From Firmicutes bacterium UBA5496 (lineage in GTDB: Bacteria > Bacillota > Proteinivoracia > UBA4975), in contig DIPE01000099.1 of the NCBI GenBank assembly GCA_002427015.1, positions 287-10,926 of the forward strand: a DNA stretch of 10,640 nt, read 5' to 3'. Every line of letters begins with the position of its first letter. Position 1 is the stretch's first letter. Shown here piece after piece: positions 1 through 6,913 of the stretch. The notes below the pieces were generated by a model that was given only the letters and a program-made list of their open reading frames with translations, was not told the origin of the DNA and did not search any database. The position numbers and the translations under genes are program-made.

Positions 1-846
1 GAACATAAGATGCGCATTGTCCGGGCTTTGAAAAAACGGGGACATGTAGTGGCAATGACCGGGGATGGCGTCAACGACGCCCCGGCGGTAAAGGAGGCGG
101 ACATCGGCATTGCCATGGGCATTGCCGGCACTGAGGTGACCAAGGAAGCCGCCAGTTTTGTCCTGGCCGATGACAATTTTGCCACCATTATTGCCGCTGT
201 GGAAGAGGGGCGAGTGATTTACAACAATATCCGCAAATTTATCCGCTTTTTGCTGACTTGCAATACCGGTGAGGTATTTACCATGTTTTTTGCCATCCTC
301 CTGGGTTTTCCTTTGCCCTTGAGAGCCATTCAAATCCTGTGGGTCAACCTGGTCACAGACGGCTTGCCGGCTTTAGCCCTGAGCCTGGAGCCCGGCGGCG
401 CGGGGATAATGGAACAGCCTCCCCGTTCCCGGGATGAAAGCATAATGGCCCGGGGGATGGGAGGGGATATTTTCGGCACAGGGCTGTTTATTGGGGTGCT
501 GACAGTGGCGGTTTTCGCCTTTTCCCTGGCGGGAAAGAGAGCCCTGGCATACGGGCAGACCATGGCCTTGGCAACCTTGATCAGCATTCAGCTCTTGTTT
601 GCCCTGGACTGCAGGCAAAACGAAGACGGCAAAACGCCGGGAATTCATGTCAATCCTTGGCTGGCAGGGGCCTTGGTTATTTCTTATGGCTTGCTCTTCC
701 TGGTCCTGTACTTGCCAGTCTTAAGAGAGGTTTTTGGCACAGTGGTCTTAGCCCCCCGAGATTGGGGAATTGTCCTTGCAGTTTCCCTGTTGCCCCTGTT
801 GGCCCGAACAGCCCTGAGAAAGTTACGGAGGCTGAAAGACTTGTAA
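1..846 (+). CDS. Calcium-transporting P-type ATPase (P2A type), C-terminal part
   Basis: The reading frame is open at the window edge (Glu-His-Lys precede the first Met at base 10), so this is the C-terminal ~281 residues of a larger membrane pump. The start holds the P-domain hinge signature TGDGVNDAPAVKEADIG, whose aspartates bind the Mg2+ of the phosphorylated intermediate. Six hydrophobic segments follow, fitting M5-M10. M5 carries CNTGE and M6 carries LWVNLVTDGLPA. By comparison with SERCA these supply the Asn/Glu and Asn/Thr/Asp Ca2+ ligands, which points to calcium rather than heavy-metal transport. The M8 segment has Gln (SIQLLFALDC) where SERCA has a Glu ligand, which in my recollection is common in bacterial members. 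In B. subtilis the homologue yloB also sits just upstream of yicC. Ca2+ specificity is inferred from homology; Mn2+ transport is possible. The N-terminal actuator and nucleotide-binding domains lie outside the window. Confidence 0.93.
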   Translation, partial: EHKMRIVRALKKRGHVVAMTGDGVNDAPAVKEADIGIAMGIAGTEVTKEAASFVLADDNFATIIAAVEEGRVIYNNIRKFIRFLLTCNTGEVFTMFFAILLGFPLPLRAIQILWVNLVTDGLPALALSLEPGGAGIMEQPPRSRDESIMARGMGGDIFGTGLFIGVLTVAVFAFSLAGKRALAYGQTMALATLISIQLLFALDCRQNEDGKTPGIHVNPWLAGALVISYGLLFLVLYLPVLREVFGTVVLAPRDWGIVLAVSLLPLLARTALRKLRRLKDL

Positions 847-869
847 TCCCCCGGGGATTCAGATAAAAT
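841..869 (+). promoter_or_regulatory. Candidate sigma-A-type promoter for yicC-remA-rpoZ
   Basis: TTGTAA (841-846, four of six consensus bases) and TAAAAT (864-869, five of six) are separated by exactly 17 bases. Transcription would start near 875-877. That would leave a short leader containing the GGGGGTGG ribosome binding site and would make the ATG at 876 unusable as a start. The -35 element overlaps the ATPase stop codon. This is inferred from consensus matching only. Confidence 0.42.
845..859. repeat. Short perfect palindrome at the ATPase stop codon
   Basis: Seven-base arms (AATCCCC / GGGGATT) flank one central C and overlap the last two bases of the ATPase TAA stop. As RNA it could form about 6 bp closed by a 3-base loop. 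No T-run follows, so it is not a canonical intrinsic terminator. It lies within the 17-base spacer of the candidate yicC promoter, so an operator role or a weak terminator are both conceivable but unproven. Confidence 0.35.
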
Positions 870-877
870 ACAAAAAT

Positions 878-885
878 GGGGGTGG
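878..885 (+). promoter_or_regulatory. Ribosome binding site that decides the yicC TTG start
   Basis: GGGGGTGG lies five bases before TTG 891. It lies downstream of the competing ATG at 876, which itself has only an A-rich stretch upstream. This supports the TTG as the real start. Confidence 0.6.
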
Positions 886-890
886 CAGTC

Positions 891-1736
891 TTGATATGCA
901 GTATGACTGGTTTTGGACGGCAACGCTTTGAACTAAACGGCACGCTTCTGACAGCGGAAATTAAGACCTTGAACCACAAGACTCTGGATATTCATTGTCG
1001 CTTGCCAGAATCCTTTTCTGCCTTGGAAATACCCTTGCGCAGCTTGGTCAAGAAATACGTGAGCCGAGGCCGAGTGGATGTAAAAATTTCCTTGGAACAA
1101 GGCAATATGGGTATAATAGAGTTAAATCAGCCCATTTATAAGTCTTACCTGAAAATCCTTTCTGATATTGCCCCAGCCGGCTCTGCCGCCATTGATCCCG
1201 TGGCTTTGCTGACGCTGCCCAATATCCTCATCAGCATCAATCCCGACCCTGAAGAAGATTCTTTTTGGCCCCCTCTGGAGAAAGCCCTGCAACAGTTGAG
1301 AGATGACCGCATGCGGGAAGGGGCTTTGCTTTGGCAGGATATCTTGGAAAAAATCAGCAGCATCAAGGACCTGGTTACAGAACTGGAGGCTTTGGCAATT
1401 CGGCAAAAGCAGGAAGTTGGCCTAAAGTTTCATCAGCGCCTGGCCCAGCTGGGTGATATTGACGACAGCAGGATATTGACTGAGATTGCGCTTTTAATCG
1501 ATAAGTCAGATATTAACGAAGAGCTGGTGCGCTTACAGGCCCATCTCGCAGAGTTTGCAAATTGTGGTTCCCGGCAGGAACCTGTGGGTCGCAGGCTTGA
1601 ATTCCTTGGCCAGGAGATGCTGCGGGAAACCAATACCATTGGGGCCAAAAGCGCTATTTATGAAGTTTCCAGGGTTGCCGTAGATATTAAGACACAGCTG
1701 GAGAAAATCCGGGAACAAGTGCAGAATATTGAATAG
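891..1736 (+). CDS. yicC: YicC/YloC family endoribonuclease
   Basis: A 281-residue soluble protein, close to the usual ~290 of the YicC/YloC family. Family members have been described as endoribonucleases acting in RNA turnover. The N-terminus reads MICSMTGFGR, the family signature, and is followed by TLNHKTLDI and the RLPE segment. The C-terminal DUF1732-type region contains DINEELVRLQAHL (about 208-220), GRRLEFLGQEMLRE (about 233-246) and the diagnostic end EKIREQVQNIE. I chose TTG 891 because it gives the standard N-terminus and has a ribosome binding site at 878-885; the in-frame ATG 876 would add five atypical residues. The usual QEMNRE motif reads QEMLRE here. It ends two bases before the GTG at 1739 and eleven before the preferred remA start, as in the B. 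subtilis yloC-remA order. Family assignment is firm; the RNA substrates in this organism are unknown. Confidence 0.93.
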   Translation: MICSMTGFGRQRFELNGTLLTAEIKTLNHKTLDIHCRLPESFSALEIPLRSLVKKYVSRGRVDVKISLEQGNMGIIELNQPIYKSYLKILSDIAPAGSAAIDPVALLTLPNILISINPDPEEDSFWPPLEKALQQLRDDRMREGALLWQDILEKISSIKDLVTELEALAIRQKQEVGLKFHQRLAQLGDIDDSRILTEIALLIDKSDINEELVRLQAHLAEFANCGSRQEPVGRRLEFLGQEMLRETNTIGAKSAIYEVSRVAVDIKTQLEKIREQVQNIE

Positions 1737-1742
1737 AGGTGG
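1736..1742 (+). promoter_or_regulatory. Ribosome binding site that decides the remA TTG start
   Basis: GAGGTGG overlaps the end of the yicC stop codon and ends five bases before TTG 1748. It overlaps the competing GTG at 1739, so that codon cannot use it. Confidence 0.6.
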
Positions 1743-1747
1743 AAGCT

Positions 1748-2002
1748 TTGCGTTTAGTAAACATAGGTTTTGGCAATATTGTTTCTGCCGGGAGAATTAT
1801 CGCCATAGTCAGTCCTGAGAGCGCGCCAATAAAGCGAAATGTCCAGGAAGCCCGGGAGCGGGGGAGCTTGATTGATGCCACTTATGGCCGCCGCACCAGG
1901 GCCGTGGTCATTATGGACTCGGGTCATATCATCCTTTCTTCAGTTCAGCCGGAAACAGTCGCCAACAGGCTGGCTGGAAAATCCTCAGATCTGATGGAAT
2001 AG
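1748..2002 (+). CDS. remA: RemA-family DNA-binding regulator (DUF370)
   Basis: An 84-residue protein with the very conserved RemA core: NIGFGNIVSAGRIIAIVSPE near the start, APIKR, then LIDATYGRRTRAVVIMDSGH and the SVQPETVANRL end. In B. subtilis RemA is an oligomeric DNA-binding activator of biofilm matrix and osmoprotection genes. In other Bacillota its targets are mostly unknown, so only DNA-binding regulation is inferred. TTG 1748 yields MRLVNIGFG, close to known N-termini, and has a well-placed ribosome binding site. GTG 1739 would add three residues but has no usable site. The arginines of TYGRRTR are consistent with DNA contact in this family. The next gene is rpoZ after 11 bases; the gmk gene that usually intervenes is absent. 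Confidence 0.93.
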   Translation: MRLVNIGFGNIVSAGRIIAIVSPESAPIKRNVQEARERGSLIDATYGRRTRAVVIMDSGHIILSSVQPETVANRLAGKSSDLME

Positions 2003-2013
2003 GGGGAATCGAT

Positions 2014-2220
2014 GTGCTCAAACCATCCATTGACAGTTTGCTGGAAAAGGTGGACAGCAAGTATACTTTAGTGCTTGCCGCCGCCCGCCGGGCCAGAAAT
2101 ATTCAGGCCAGCGGCCAGGGCTTGAAAAACGGAGAACAGAAGCCGGTAACCATGGCTTTGGAAGAAATACTCAATGACCAGTTGGAGTATGAACGCACCA
2201 AAAACGGAGAGCTAAAATAA
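2014..2220 (+). CDS. rpoZ: DNA-directed RNA polymerase omega subunit
   Basis: A 68-residue protein matching the short Gram-positive omega subunit, which binds the C-terminal region of beta' and helps RNA polymerase assembly. It begins MLKPSIDSLLEKVDSKYTLV, and the conserved helix LAAARRARNI is followed by KPVTMALEEI, the typical omega pattern. The start is GTG 2014, preceded by AGGGGGAA at 2001-2008, which overlaps the remA stop. An out-of-frame ATG at 2012 gives no sensible product. The last codons and the stop lie inside the stem of an intrinsic terminator, so rpoZ is the last gene of its transcription unit. In B. subtilis, coaBC and priA follow directly; here coaBC is missing. Confidence 0.9.
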   Translation: MLKPSIDSLLEKVDSKYTLVLAAARRARNIQASGQGLKNGEQKPVTMALEEILNDQLEYERTKNGELK

Positions 2221-2245
2221 ACGTCTCTGACGTTTATTTTTTTTT
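2214..2245 (+). terminator. Strong intrinsic terminator after rpoZ
   Basis: A perfect 12-bp inverted repeat (2214-2225 pairing with 2229-2240) closes a 3-base loop (TCT). An uninterrupted T-run spans 2237-2245. The 5' arm contains the rpoZ TAA stop at 2218-2220. The stem is A/T-rich at the base with a GACG/CGTC top. It should end the yicC-remA-rpoZ transcript. Confidence 0.88.
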
Positions 2246-2258
2246 GGATAATTTATTA

Positions 2259-2267
2259 TGCTATAAT
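2259..2267 (+). promoter_or_regulatory. Extended -10 promoter for priA and downstream genes
   Basis: TGCTATAAT is a perfect extended -10 element (TGn plus TATAAT, hexamer at 2262-2267). No good -35 hexamer is seen: at 16-18 base spacing the position is occupied by the terminator's T-run, which matches an extended -10 promoter that does not need one. Transcription should start near 2274, giving a leader of about 18 bases. A strong ribosome binding site (AGGGAGGGG, 2278-2286) stands before ATG 2292. Confidence 0.7.
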
Positions 2268-2291
2268 AGCAATAATCAGGGAGGGGAGAGC

Positions 2292-4436
2292 ATGCTTGTA
2301 GCCCGAGTAATGATTTTGAACAAATACGCGGATATTGAACAGACTCTGGACTACCTTGTCCCTGCGGGGATACAGGCCCCGCCGGGAAGCATTGTGCAGG
2401 TGCCTTTGGGCTCCAGGATTGTTGAAGGCGTTGTCTTTGCCCACCCTGAAGTTCCGGAAGTGCCGGAGCTCAAAGAAGTAATCAGCGTCAGCGAGAGAAA
2501 ATTGCCTCTTGAGTTCATCGACCTGGCTTGCTGGCTGGCAGTGAGGGCTGGCTGCTCAACTGCAACAGCTCTTTCGGCAATGCTTCCTCCTGCTGGCAGC
2601 GGCCTTTCTCCCATGCGGTGGCAGTTAGATGAACAAGCTGCTGCCGCCATTTCTTTAACGGAAAAGCAGCAGCTGGTTGCCGACCTGGTCCGGCAGCAGA
2701 GCCCCATGCAGAAAACAGAGATTGCCCGGGCGCTGGGGATTTCTTTGGCGCCAATTAACAACCTTATCGCCAAGGGAGTCTTGCTGCCCGCTAAGGGCAA
2801 GGCCCCCGGGCATGACTGGAATTTGCAGCAGGTCGCTGAGCTCACTGACGATCAAGCCAGGGCCGTTGCTGAGATTGCCGCCAAGACCAAAGATTTTCAA
2901 AGGGGCGGGACTTTTGTGCTCCACGGGGTTACCGGCAGCGGCAAGACAGAGGTTTATATTCGCCTGACCCGTCAGGTATTGGCCGCCGGCAGGCAAGTCC
3001 TGGTGCTGGTGCCGGAAATTGCCCTTACCGCCCAGCTGGTGGCCAGGTATCGCGCCGACTTTACGGGTGTGTCAGTGTTTCACAGCGGACTCAGCGGCAG
3101 CCGGCGGGCTTCTGAGTGGGACAGGATTTCCCGGGGAGAGGCATCCATAGTAATCGGGACCCGTTCCGCTGTCTTCGCCCCTTTAGATAATATGGGCCTG
3201 ATTGTCATTGATGAAGAACATGAACTGGCATATAAACAGGAGGAGAGTCCCCGCTATCATGCCCGAGACGTGGCTCAGTACAGGGCCGGACAGCATGGCG
3301 CCCCAGTGGTCCTGGGCAGCGCCACACCGGCCTTGGAGACATACGCCCGGGCCCTTTCCGGGGAGTGCTCCTTGCTGGAAATGCCCCTGCGGGTCCACAG
3401 CCGGCACCCTGTAGAAACAGAAATCGTCGACATGCGCCGGGAGCTGCAACAAGGCAACCGGGGCATGTTGAGCGGAGCTTTAACCCAGGCCCTGACAGAC
3501 ACTTTGGCTAAGAATGAGCAAGCCCTGTTGTTTTTAAACCGGCGGGGGCTGGCGCCCACAGTGCTGTGCCGCAACTGTGGCTTCAGATACACCTGCCCCA
3601 ATTGTTCTACTTCGTTAACCCTTCATGGCCATGGGCTCCTCAGATGCCATCATTGCGGAGCGACAGCCCGGGTCGCGGCCTTTTGCCCAAGTTGCGGCAG
3701 CAAATATTTGCGGGAGCTGGGTGTAGGGACACAAAAGCTGGAAGCTTATCTGGCCTCCCGCTTTCCCGGCGTTAATCTCTGCAGGATTGACCGGGATACT
3801 GCCGGCACCGCCCTGGATAAGGAGCTGCATCTATATAATTTTTATCAGCAGGAATCCGGCATTCTCTTGGGCACTCAAATGATCGCCAAGGGTTTGGATT
3901 TTCCCAAAGTCACCTTGGTGGGCATCGTCCTGGCGGATTTAAGTCTTGCCATCTCGGATTTTCGCGGGGCTGAACGCACTTTCCAGCTGGTTACCCAGGC
4001 CGGGGGCAGAACAGGCAGGGGCCAGCTTCCGGGCAGGGTAATCATTCAGACTTATCAGCCGGAACACTACAGCTTGCAGTATGCGCTGGCTGGAGACTAC
4101 CGGGGGTTTTACCGCCATGAAATGGGGATAAGAAGCAAGGCAGGGCTGCCGCCCTTTTCTGCCTTGACCCGGATACTGGTGAGCGCCAAGGAGCAGCCCC
4201 AGCTCATGAAACAAGTGGAGCAGGTAACTGCCTTGCTTAGGCAAGAAAAATTTGATCTGCTCTTCTCAGGCCCGCCTCCCTTAGAAAGGATCAAGGGCCG
4301 CTTTCGCTGGCACTTTTTGCTGCGCCATTCTTTGGCCGGCAGCCCCTGGGAAAAGGTGGAGAAACTCCGGCAAAGCATGCGGGCAGATAAATCCACTCGT
4401 GTTATCATCGACAATAATCCGTATAACTTTATGTAA
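2292..4436 (+). CDS. priA: Primosomal replication-restart helicase PriA
   Basis: A 714-residue superfamily 2 DNA helicase that recognises stalled forks and D-loops and reloads the replicative helicase. Residues 1-~105 form the 3'-DNA-binding domain. A winged-helix-like region follows (~120-180). The helicase core has GVTGSGKT (212-219, Walker A), DEEH (307-310, Walker B) and LGSATPALE (341-349). Eight cysteines (426, 429, 435, 438, 452, 455, 465, 468) form the two zinc sites that split PriA helicase lobe 2. Later motifs are KGLDFP (533-538), DFRGAERTFQ (556-565) and QAGGRTGRG (569-577). The last differs from the common QVAGRAGR but keeps both arginines. I chose ATG 2292 for its strong ribosome binding site and normal N-terminus; a TTG at 2244 in the same frame lies upstream of the promoter. 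It is the first gene of the second unit and ends 12 bases before def. Confidence 0.96.
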   Translation: MLVARVMILNKYADIEQTLDYLVPAGIQAPPGSIVQVPLGSRIVEGVVFAHPEVPEVPELKEVISVSERKLPLEFIDLACWLAVRAGCSTATALSAMLPPAGSGLSPMRWQLDEQAAAAISLTEKQQLVADLVRQQSPMQKTEIARALGISLAPINNLIAKGVLLPAKGKAPGHDWNLQQVAELTDDQARAVAEIAAKTKDFQRGGTFVLHGVTGSGKTEVYIRLTRQVLAAGRQVLVLVPEIALTAQLVARYRADFTGVSVFHSGLSGSRRASEWDRISRGEASIVIGTRSAVFAPLDNMGLIVIDEEHELAYKQEESPRYHARDVAQYRAGQHGAPVVLGSATPALETYARALSGECSLLEMPLRVHSRHPVETEIVDMRRELQQGNRGMLSGALTQALTDTLAKNEQALLFLNRRGLAPTVLCRNCGFRYTCPNCSTSLTLHGHGLLRCHHCGATARVAAFCPSCGSKYLRELGVGTQKLEAYLASRFPGVNLCRIDRDTAGTALDKELHLYNFYQQESGILLGTQMIAKGLDFPKVTLVGIVLADLSLAISDFRGAERTFQLVTQAGGRTGRGQLPGRVIIQTYQPEHYSLQYALAGDYRGFYRHEMGIRSKAGLPPFSALTRILVSAKEQPQLMKQVEQVTALLRQEKFDLLFSGPPPLERIKGRFRWHFLLRHSLAGSPWEKVEKLRQSMRADKSTRVIIDNNPYNFM

Positions 4437-4448
4437 GAGGTGAGTGTT

Positions 4449-4913
4449 ATGGCTGTCAGGGAGATTAAAAAATTCGGGGATCCGGTGCTGCGCCAAAAAG
4501 TTCAGCCGGTACAGGATTTTAGTGCCGAGACGATAACAATTATGGAAGATATGGCTGAGACTATGGAACACTATAGAGGAGTAGGCCTGGCGGCCCCCCA
4601 AATCGGCCTCAATTTCTCCATGGTTGTCATCAGGCCTGGTGAAGACTTTCCGGTGTTTGAATTTATCAATCCTGAGATTATCAGCTGCTCCGGCGAGGAA
4701 ACGGATGTGGAAGGATGTTTAAGCTGCCCTGGAGTTTTCGGGGAAGTCCCCCGCTGCACTTCTGTGCGTTTGAAATATCAGGACCGCATGGGCAGACCCA
4801 AGGTCCTCAACGCTTCCGGTTTTTTTGCCCGGATTATTCAGCATGAGCTGGATCATCTCTCTGGGATTCTGTTTGTGGATAAAGTGACCAATTTCGTCAC
4901 CGGGGAGGAATGA
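4449..4913 (+). CDS. def: Peptide deformylase
   Basis: A 154-residue cytoplasmic metalloenzyme that removes the formyl group from the N-terminal Met of new proteins. All three signature motifs are present: GVGLAAPQ (44-51), EGCLSCPG (88-95) with metal-ligand Cys90, and QHELDH (131-136) with ligands His132 and His136 and catalytic Glu133. Length fits the short type 1 class of Gram-positive enzymes. A second Cys (93) replaces the more usual hydrophobic residue of EGCLSxPG. ATG 4449 is chosen over the in-frame GTG 4440, because the GAGGTGAG ribosome site (4437-4444) overlaps that GTG. It stops three bases before the fmt start, so the enzyme removing formyl groups and the enzyme adding them are co-expressed, as in most bacteria. 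Confidence 0.96.
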   Translation: MAVREIKKFGDPVLRQKVQPVQDFSAETITIMEDMAETMEHYRGVGLAAPQIGLNFSMVVIRPGEDFPVFEFINPEIISCSGEETDVEGCLSCPGVFGEVPRCTSVRLKYQDRMGRPKVLNASGFFARIIQHELDHLSGILFVDKVTNFVTGEE

Positions 4914-4916
4914 TTT

Positions 4917-5840
4917 TTGGCGAACTTAATTTTTTTAGGCACTTCCGACTTTGCCTGCAGAACATTAGATGCCCTGGAAAGGGCAGATTATCTGCCGGAA
5001 TTAATCATTACCCGGCCTGACAGTTTTTCAGGCCGCAACCGGCAACCCTCAATGCCTCCCGTTAAAAAATGGGCTGCGGCCAGAAAACTGCAGGTTTGGC
5101 AGCCCAGCAATATCAACAGCAGGGAGAGCGCAGAAAAGTTAAGGAGTTTGGCTCCCGATCTCTTTGTGGTAGTGGCTTACGGCCGCATATTAAGCAAAGA
5201 AGTATTATCCCTTCCTGCCCTGGGGGCGATTAATGTCCACGCCTCACTGCTGCCGGATTTGCGTGGGGCTGCCCCTGTGGAATGGGCAATTATGCGGGGC
5301 TATACTGAGACTGGCGTCACAACCATGTTTATGGATGAAGGCTTGGATACAGGAGATATTATTTTACAACAGGCAACGGCAATCGGGCCCGAGGAAAACA
5401 GCGGCCAGCTCAGGGAGCGACTGGCAGCAATTGCGCAGCAGTTGCTGCCGGAAACAATTAACCTTGTCTGCCAAGGCCAGGCCCCCCGCAGACTCCAGCC
5501 GCAAATTTGCCCCCAGTACGCCCCGGTCTTGGATAGAGCCATCGAACGCCTGGACTGGACGCTGCCGGCACAGGCATTAGCCAACAAGGTCAGGGCTCTG
5601 GCCCCTAAACCTGGCAGCTTCTGCGAATTTAGAGGCAAGAGGCTGAAAATATATAAAGCCGCAGCCGTCTCTGGTTCAGCGCCTGCGGGCAGGGTAGTTT
5701 TACAAGGAAAAAGGCTGTTGGCGGGAACCGGCCAGGGCCTTTTGGAATTGGTTGAGGTCAAGCCCGAAGGCAAGAGAATGTCTTCCGCTCTTGATTTTAT
5801 CAACGGCTATCGCATTCAGGCGGGAGAGACTTTCCTGTAA
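4917..5840 (+). CDS. fmt: Methionyl-tRNA formyltransferase
   Basis: A 307-residue enzyme that formylates Met-tRNA(fMet) with 10-formyl-tetrahydrofolate before translation initiation. The N-terminal Rossmann-like domain begins ANLIFLGTSDFA. The catalytic triad is visible as Asn106 and His108 in NVHASLLPDLRGAAP, and Asp144 in MDEGLDTGDI, equivalent to E. coli Asn108, His110 and Asp146. The C-terminal OB-like tRNA-binding domain starts around LDWTLPAQALANKVRAL (~212). The start is TTG 4917, preceded by GGGGAGGAA (4902-4910) inside the end of def; no ATG or GTG fits the family N-terminus. The linker after the first strand-helix unit (PDSFSGRNRQP) is slightly divergent. In B. subtilis the next gene is rsmB; here 37 bases separate fmt from rlmN. 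Confidence 0.96.
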   Translation: MANLIFLGTSDFACRTLDALERADYLPELIITRPDSFSGRNRQPSMPPVKKWAAARKLQVWQPSNINSRESAEKLRSLAPDLFVVVAYGRILSKEVLSLPALGAINVHASLLPDLRGAAPVEWAIMRGYTETGVTTMFMDEGLDTGDIILQQATAIGPEENSGQLRERLAAIAQQLLPETINLVCQGQAPRRLQPQICPQYAPVLDRAIERLDWTLPAQALANKVRALAPKPGSFCEFRGKRLKIYKAAAVSGSAPAGRVVLQGKRLLAGTGQGLLELVEVKPEGKRMSSALDFINGYRIQAGETFL

Positions 5841-5877
5841 TTTCACTGCCTGTGAGACCTAGCATAGAGGTGATCGT

Positions 5878-6897
5878 ATGTTTGCCCTAGATGATGCCCG
5901 TTTTCAAAGAACGGCTGCTGAATTGAATTTGCCTGCATATAGGCTGGCTCAGATCCGCCAATGGATCTATGGCCGCTTTACCGGGGATTTTTATGAGATG
6001 AGCAATCTATCTTTGGCCTTGAGGGAAACTTTGGCCGGCAAATACCGAGTCACAAATTCCCAGGTGGTGGCAGTCCGGACAGGGACGGGTTCAGTAAAAT
6101 TGCTGGTGCAGTACCCTGACGGGGCCAAAATTGAGACGGTAATTATGCTTTACAGAGACTGGTCCAGCGCCTGCCTGTCTACTCAGGTTGGCTGCGCCAT
6201 GGGCTGCACTTTTTGCGCCACAGGACCCATGGGGTTAGAACGCAATCTCACCGCCGAGGAAATGGCCGAGCAGCTGTGGCACTGCTGCCATTACGCCAAG
6301 GTTAATTCTTTGCAGCCTGTTCGGAACATAGTGCTGATGGGCATCGGAGAGCCTCTGGCCAATTATCGCAATGTAGTGGAATTTATCTACAGGGCTAATG
6401 ATCCCCAGCTTTTTGACATTGGCCAGCGGCGGATTACACTGTCTACGGCGGGGCTGATTTCGCAAATTCAGGAACTTGCCGGGCTTAAACTGGCAATAAC
6501 TCTTGCAGTTTCCCTCCATGCCCCCAACGACAAGCTGCGCAATCAATTAATGCCTATCAGCCGCAAGTATCCTTTGCAGGATATAATTGCCGCATGTAGA
6601 AAATATACAGAAGTGACTGGGCGCCGGGTGACCTATGAATATCTGCTCCTGGCTGGAATTAATGACCAGGACAGCCACGGGGCAGAGTTGGCCCGGCTGC
6701 TCAAGGGTGAGAATTGTCTCATAAACCTGATACCCTTTAATCAGGTTTCAGGCGTCTCTTTTCGCCCCAGTTCCAGAGCTGCGGTTTTTCAAAAGCAGCT
6801 GGAACAGGCGGGGCTGAATGCCACTATCCGCCGCAGCCTTGGCCAGGAAATTGACGCGGCCTGCGGCCAATTGCGCAAGGGATTGCCGGAACAATAG
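5878..6897 (+). CDS. rlmN: Dual-specificity 23S rRNA/tRNA (adenine-C2) methyltransferase RlmN
   Basis: A 339-residue radical SAM enzyme that methylates C2 of A2503 in 23S rRNA and of A37 in some tRNAs. The [4Fe-4S] cluster motif CAMGCTFC has Cys106, Cys110 and Cys113. The two further cysteines of the RlmN/Cfr mechanism are present: Cys99 (in SSACLSTQ) and the methyl-carrying Cys329 near the C-terminus (DAACGQL). Other family blocks are MGIGEPL, TLSTAGL and AVSLHAPNDKLRNQLMPI. RlmN is chosen over the C8 methyltransferase Cfr because of housekeeping context and overall sequence; the two families are related. ATG 5878 follows AGAGGTGATC, an excellent ribosome binding site. The gene sits between fmt and prpC as in B. 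subtilis, minus rsmB. Confidence 0.95.
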   Translation: MFALDDARFQRTAAELNLPAYRLAQIRQWIYGRFTGDFYEMSNLSLALRETLAGKYRVTNSQVVAVRTGTGSVKLLVQYPDGAKIETVIMLYRDWSSACLSTQVGCAMGCTFCATGPMGLERNLTAEEMAEQLWHCCHYAKVNSLQPVRNIVLMGIGEPLANYRNVVEFIYRANDPQLFDIGQRRITLSTAGLISQIQELAGLKLAITLAVSLHAPNDKLRNQLMPISRKYPLQDIIAACRKYTEVTGRRVTYEYLLLAGINDQDSHGAELARLLKGENCLINLIPFNQVSGVSFRPSSRAAVFQKQLEQAGLNATIRRSLGQEIDAACGQLRKGLPEQ

Positions 6898-6913
6898 GGA
6901 TGGGGGGAGCGAG

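Noticed and set aside
845..859. Palindrome as an intrinsic terminator for the ATPase gene
   Set aside because: The stem is short and no T-run follows; it is kept only as a palindrome of unknown role.
2244..2291. 16-residue extension of priA from TTG 2244
   Set aside because: It would begin in the terminator T-run and upstream of the promoter's -10 element, so it would not be in the mRNA.
2351..2845. 164-codon minus-strand open frame opposite priA
   Set aside because: It is composition-driven antisense of the PriA N-terminal region, rich in Ala/Ser/Gly, with no family similarity seen.
2677..2967. 96-codon plus-strand frame inside priA
   Set aside because: It is out of frame within a continuous, well-conserved helicase gene; the product is low-complexity and has no matching neighbour or homologous motif.
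5300..5803. 167-codon minus-strand open frame opposite fmt
   Set aside because: It is the antisense of a fully conserved fmt coding region, shows no recognisable motif, and fmt accounts for the sequence.
6818..6913. 32-residue N-terminal extension of prpC overlapping rlmN
   Set aside because: It overlaps the conserved RlmN C-terminus, including the catalytic Cys region; ATG 6914 has a strong ribosome site and a typical PP2C N-terminus.
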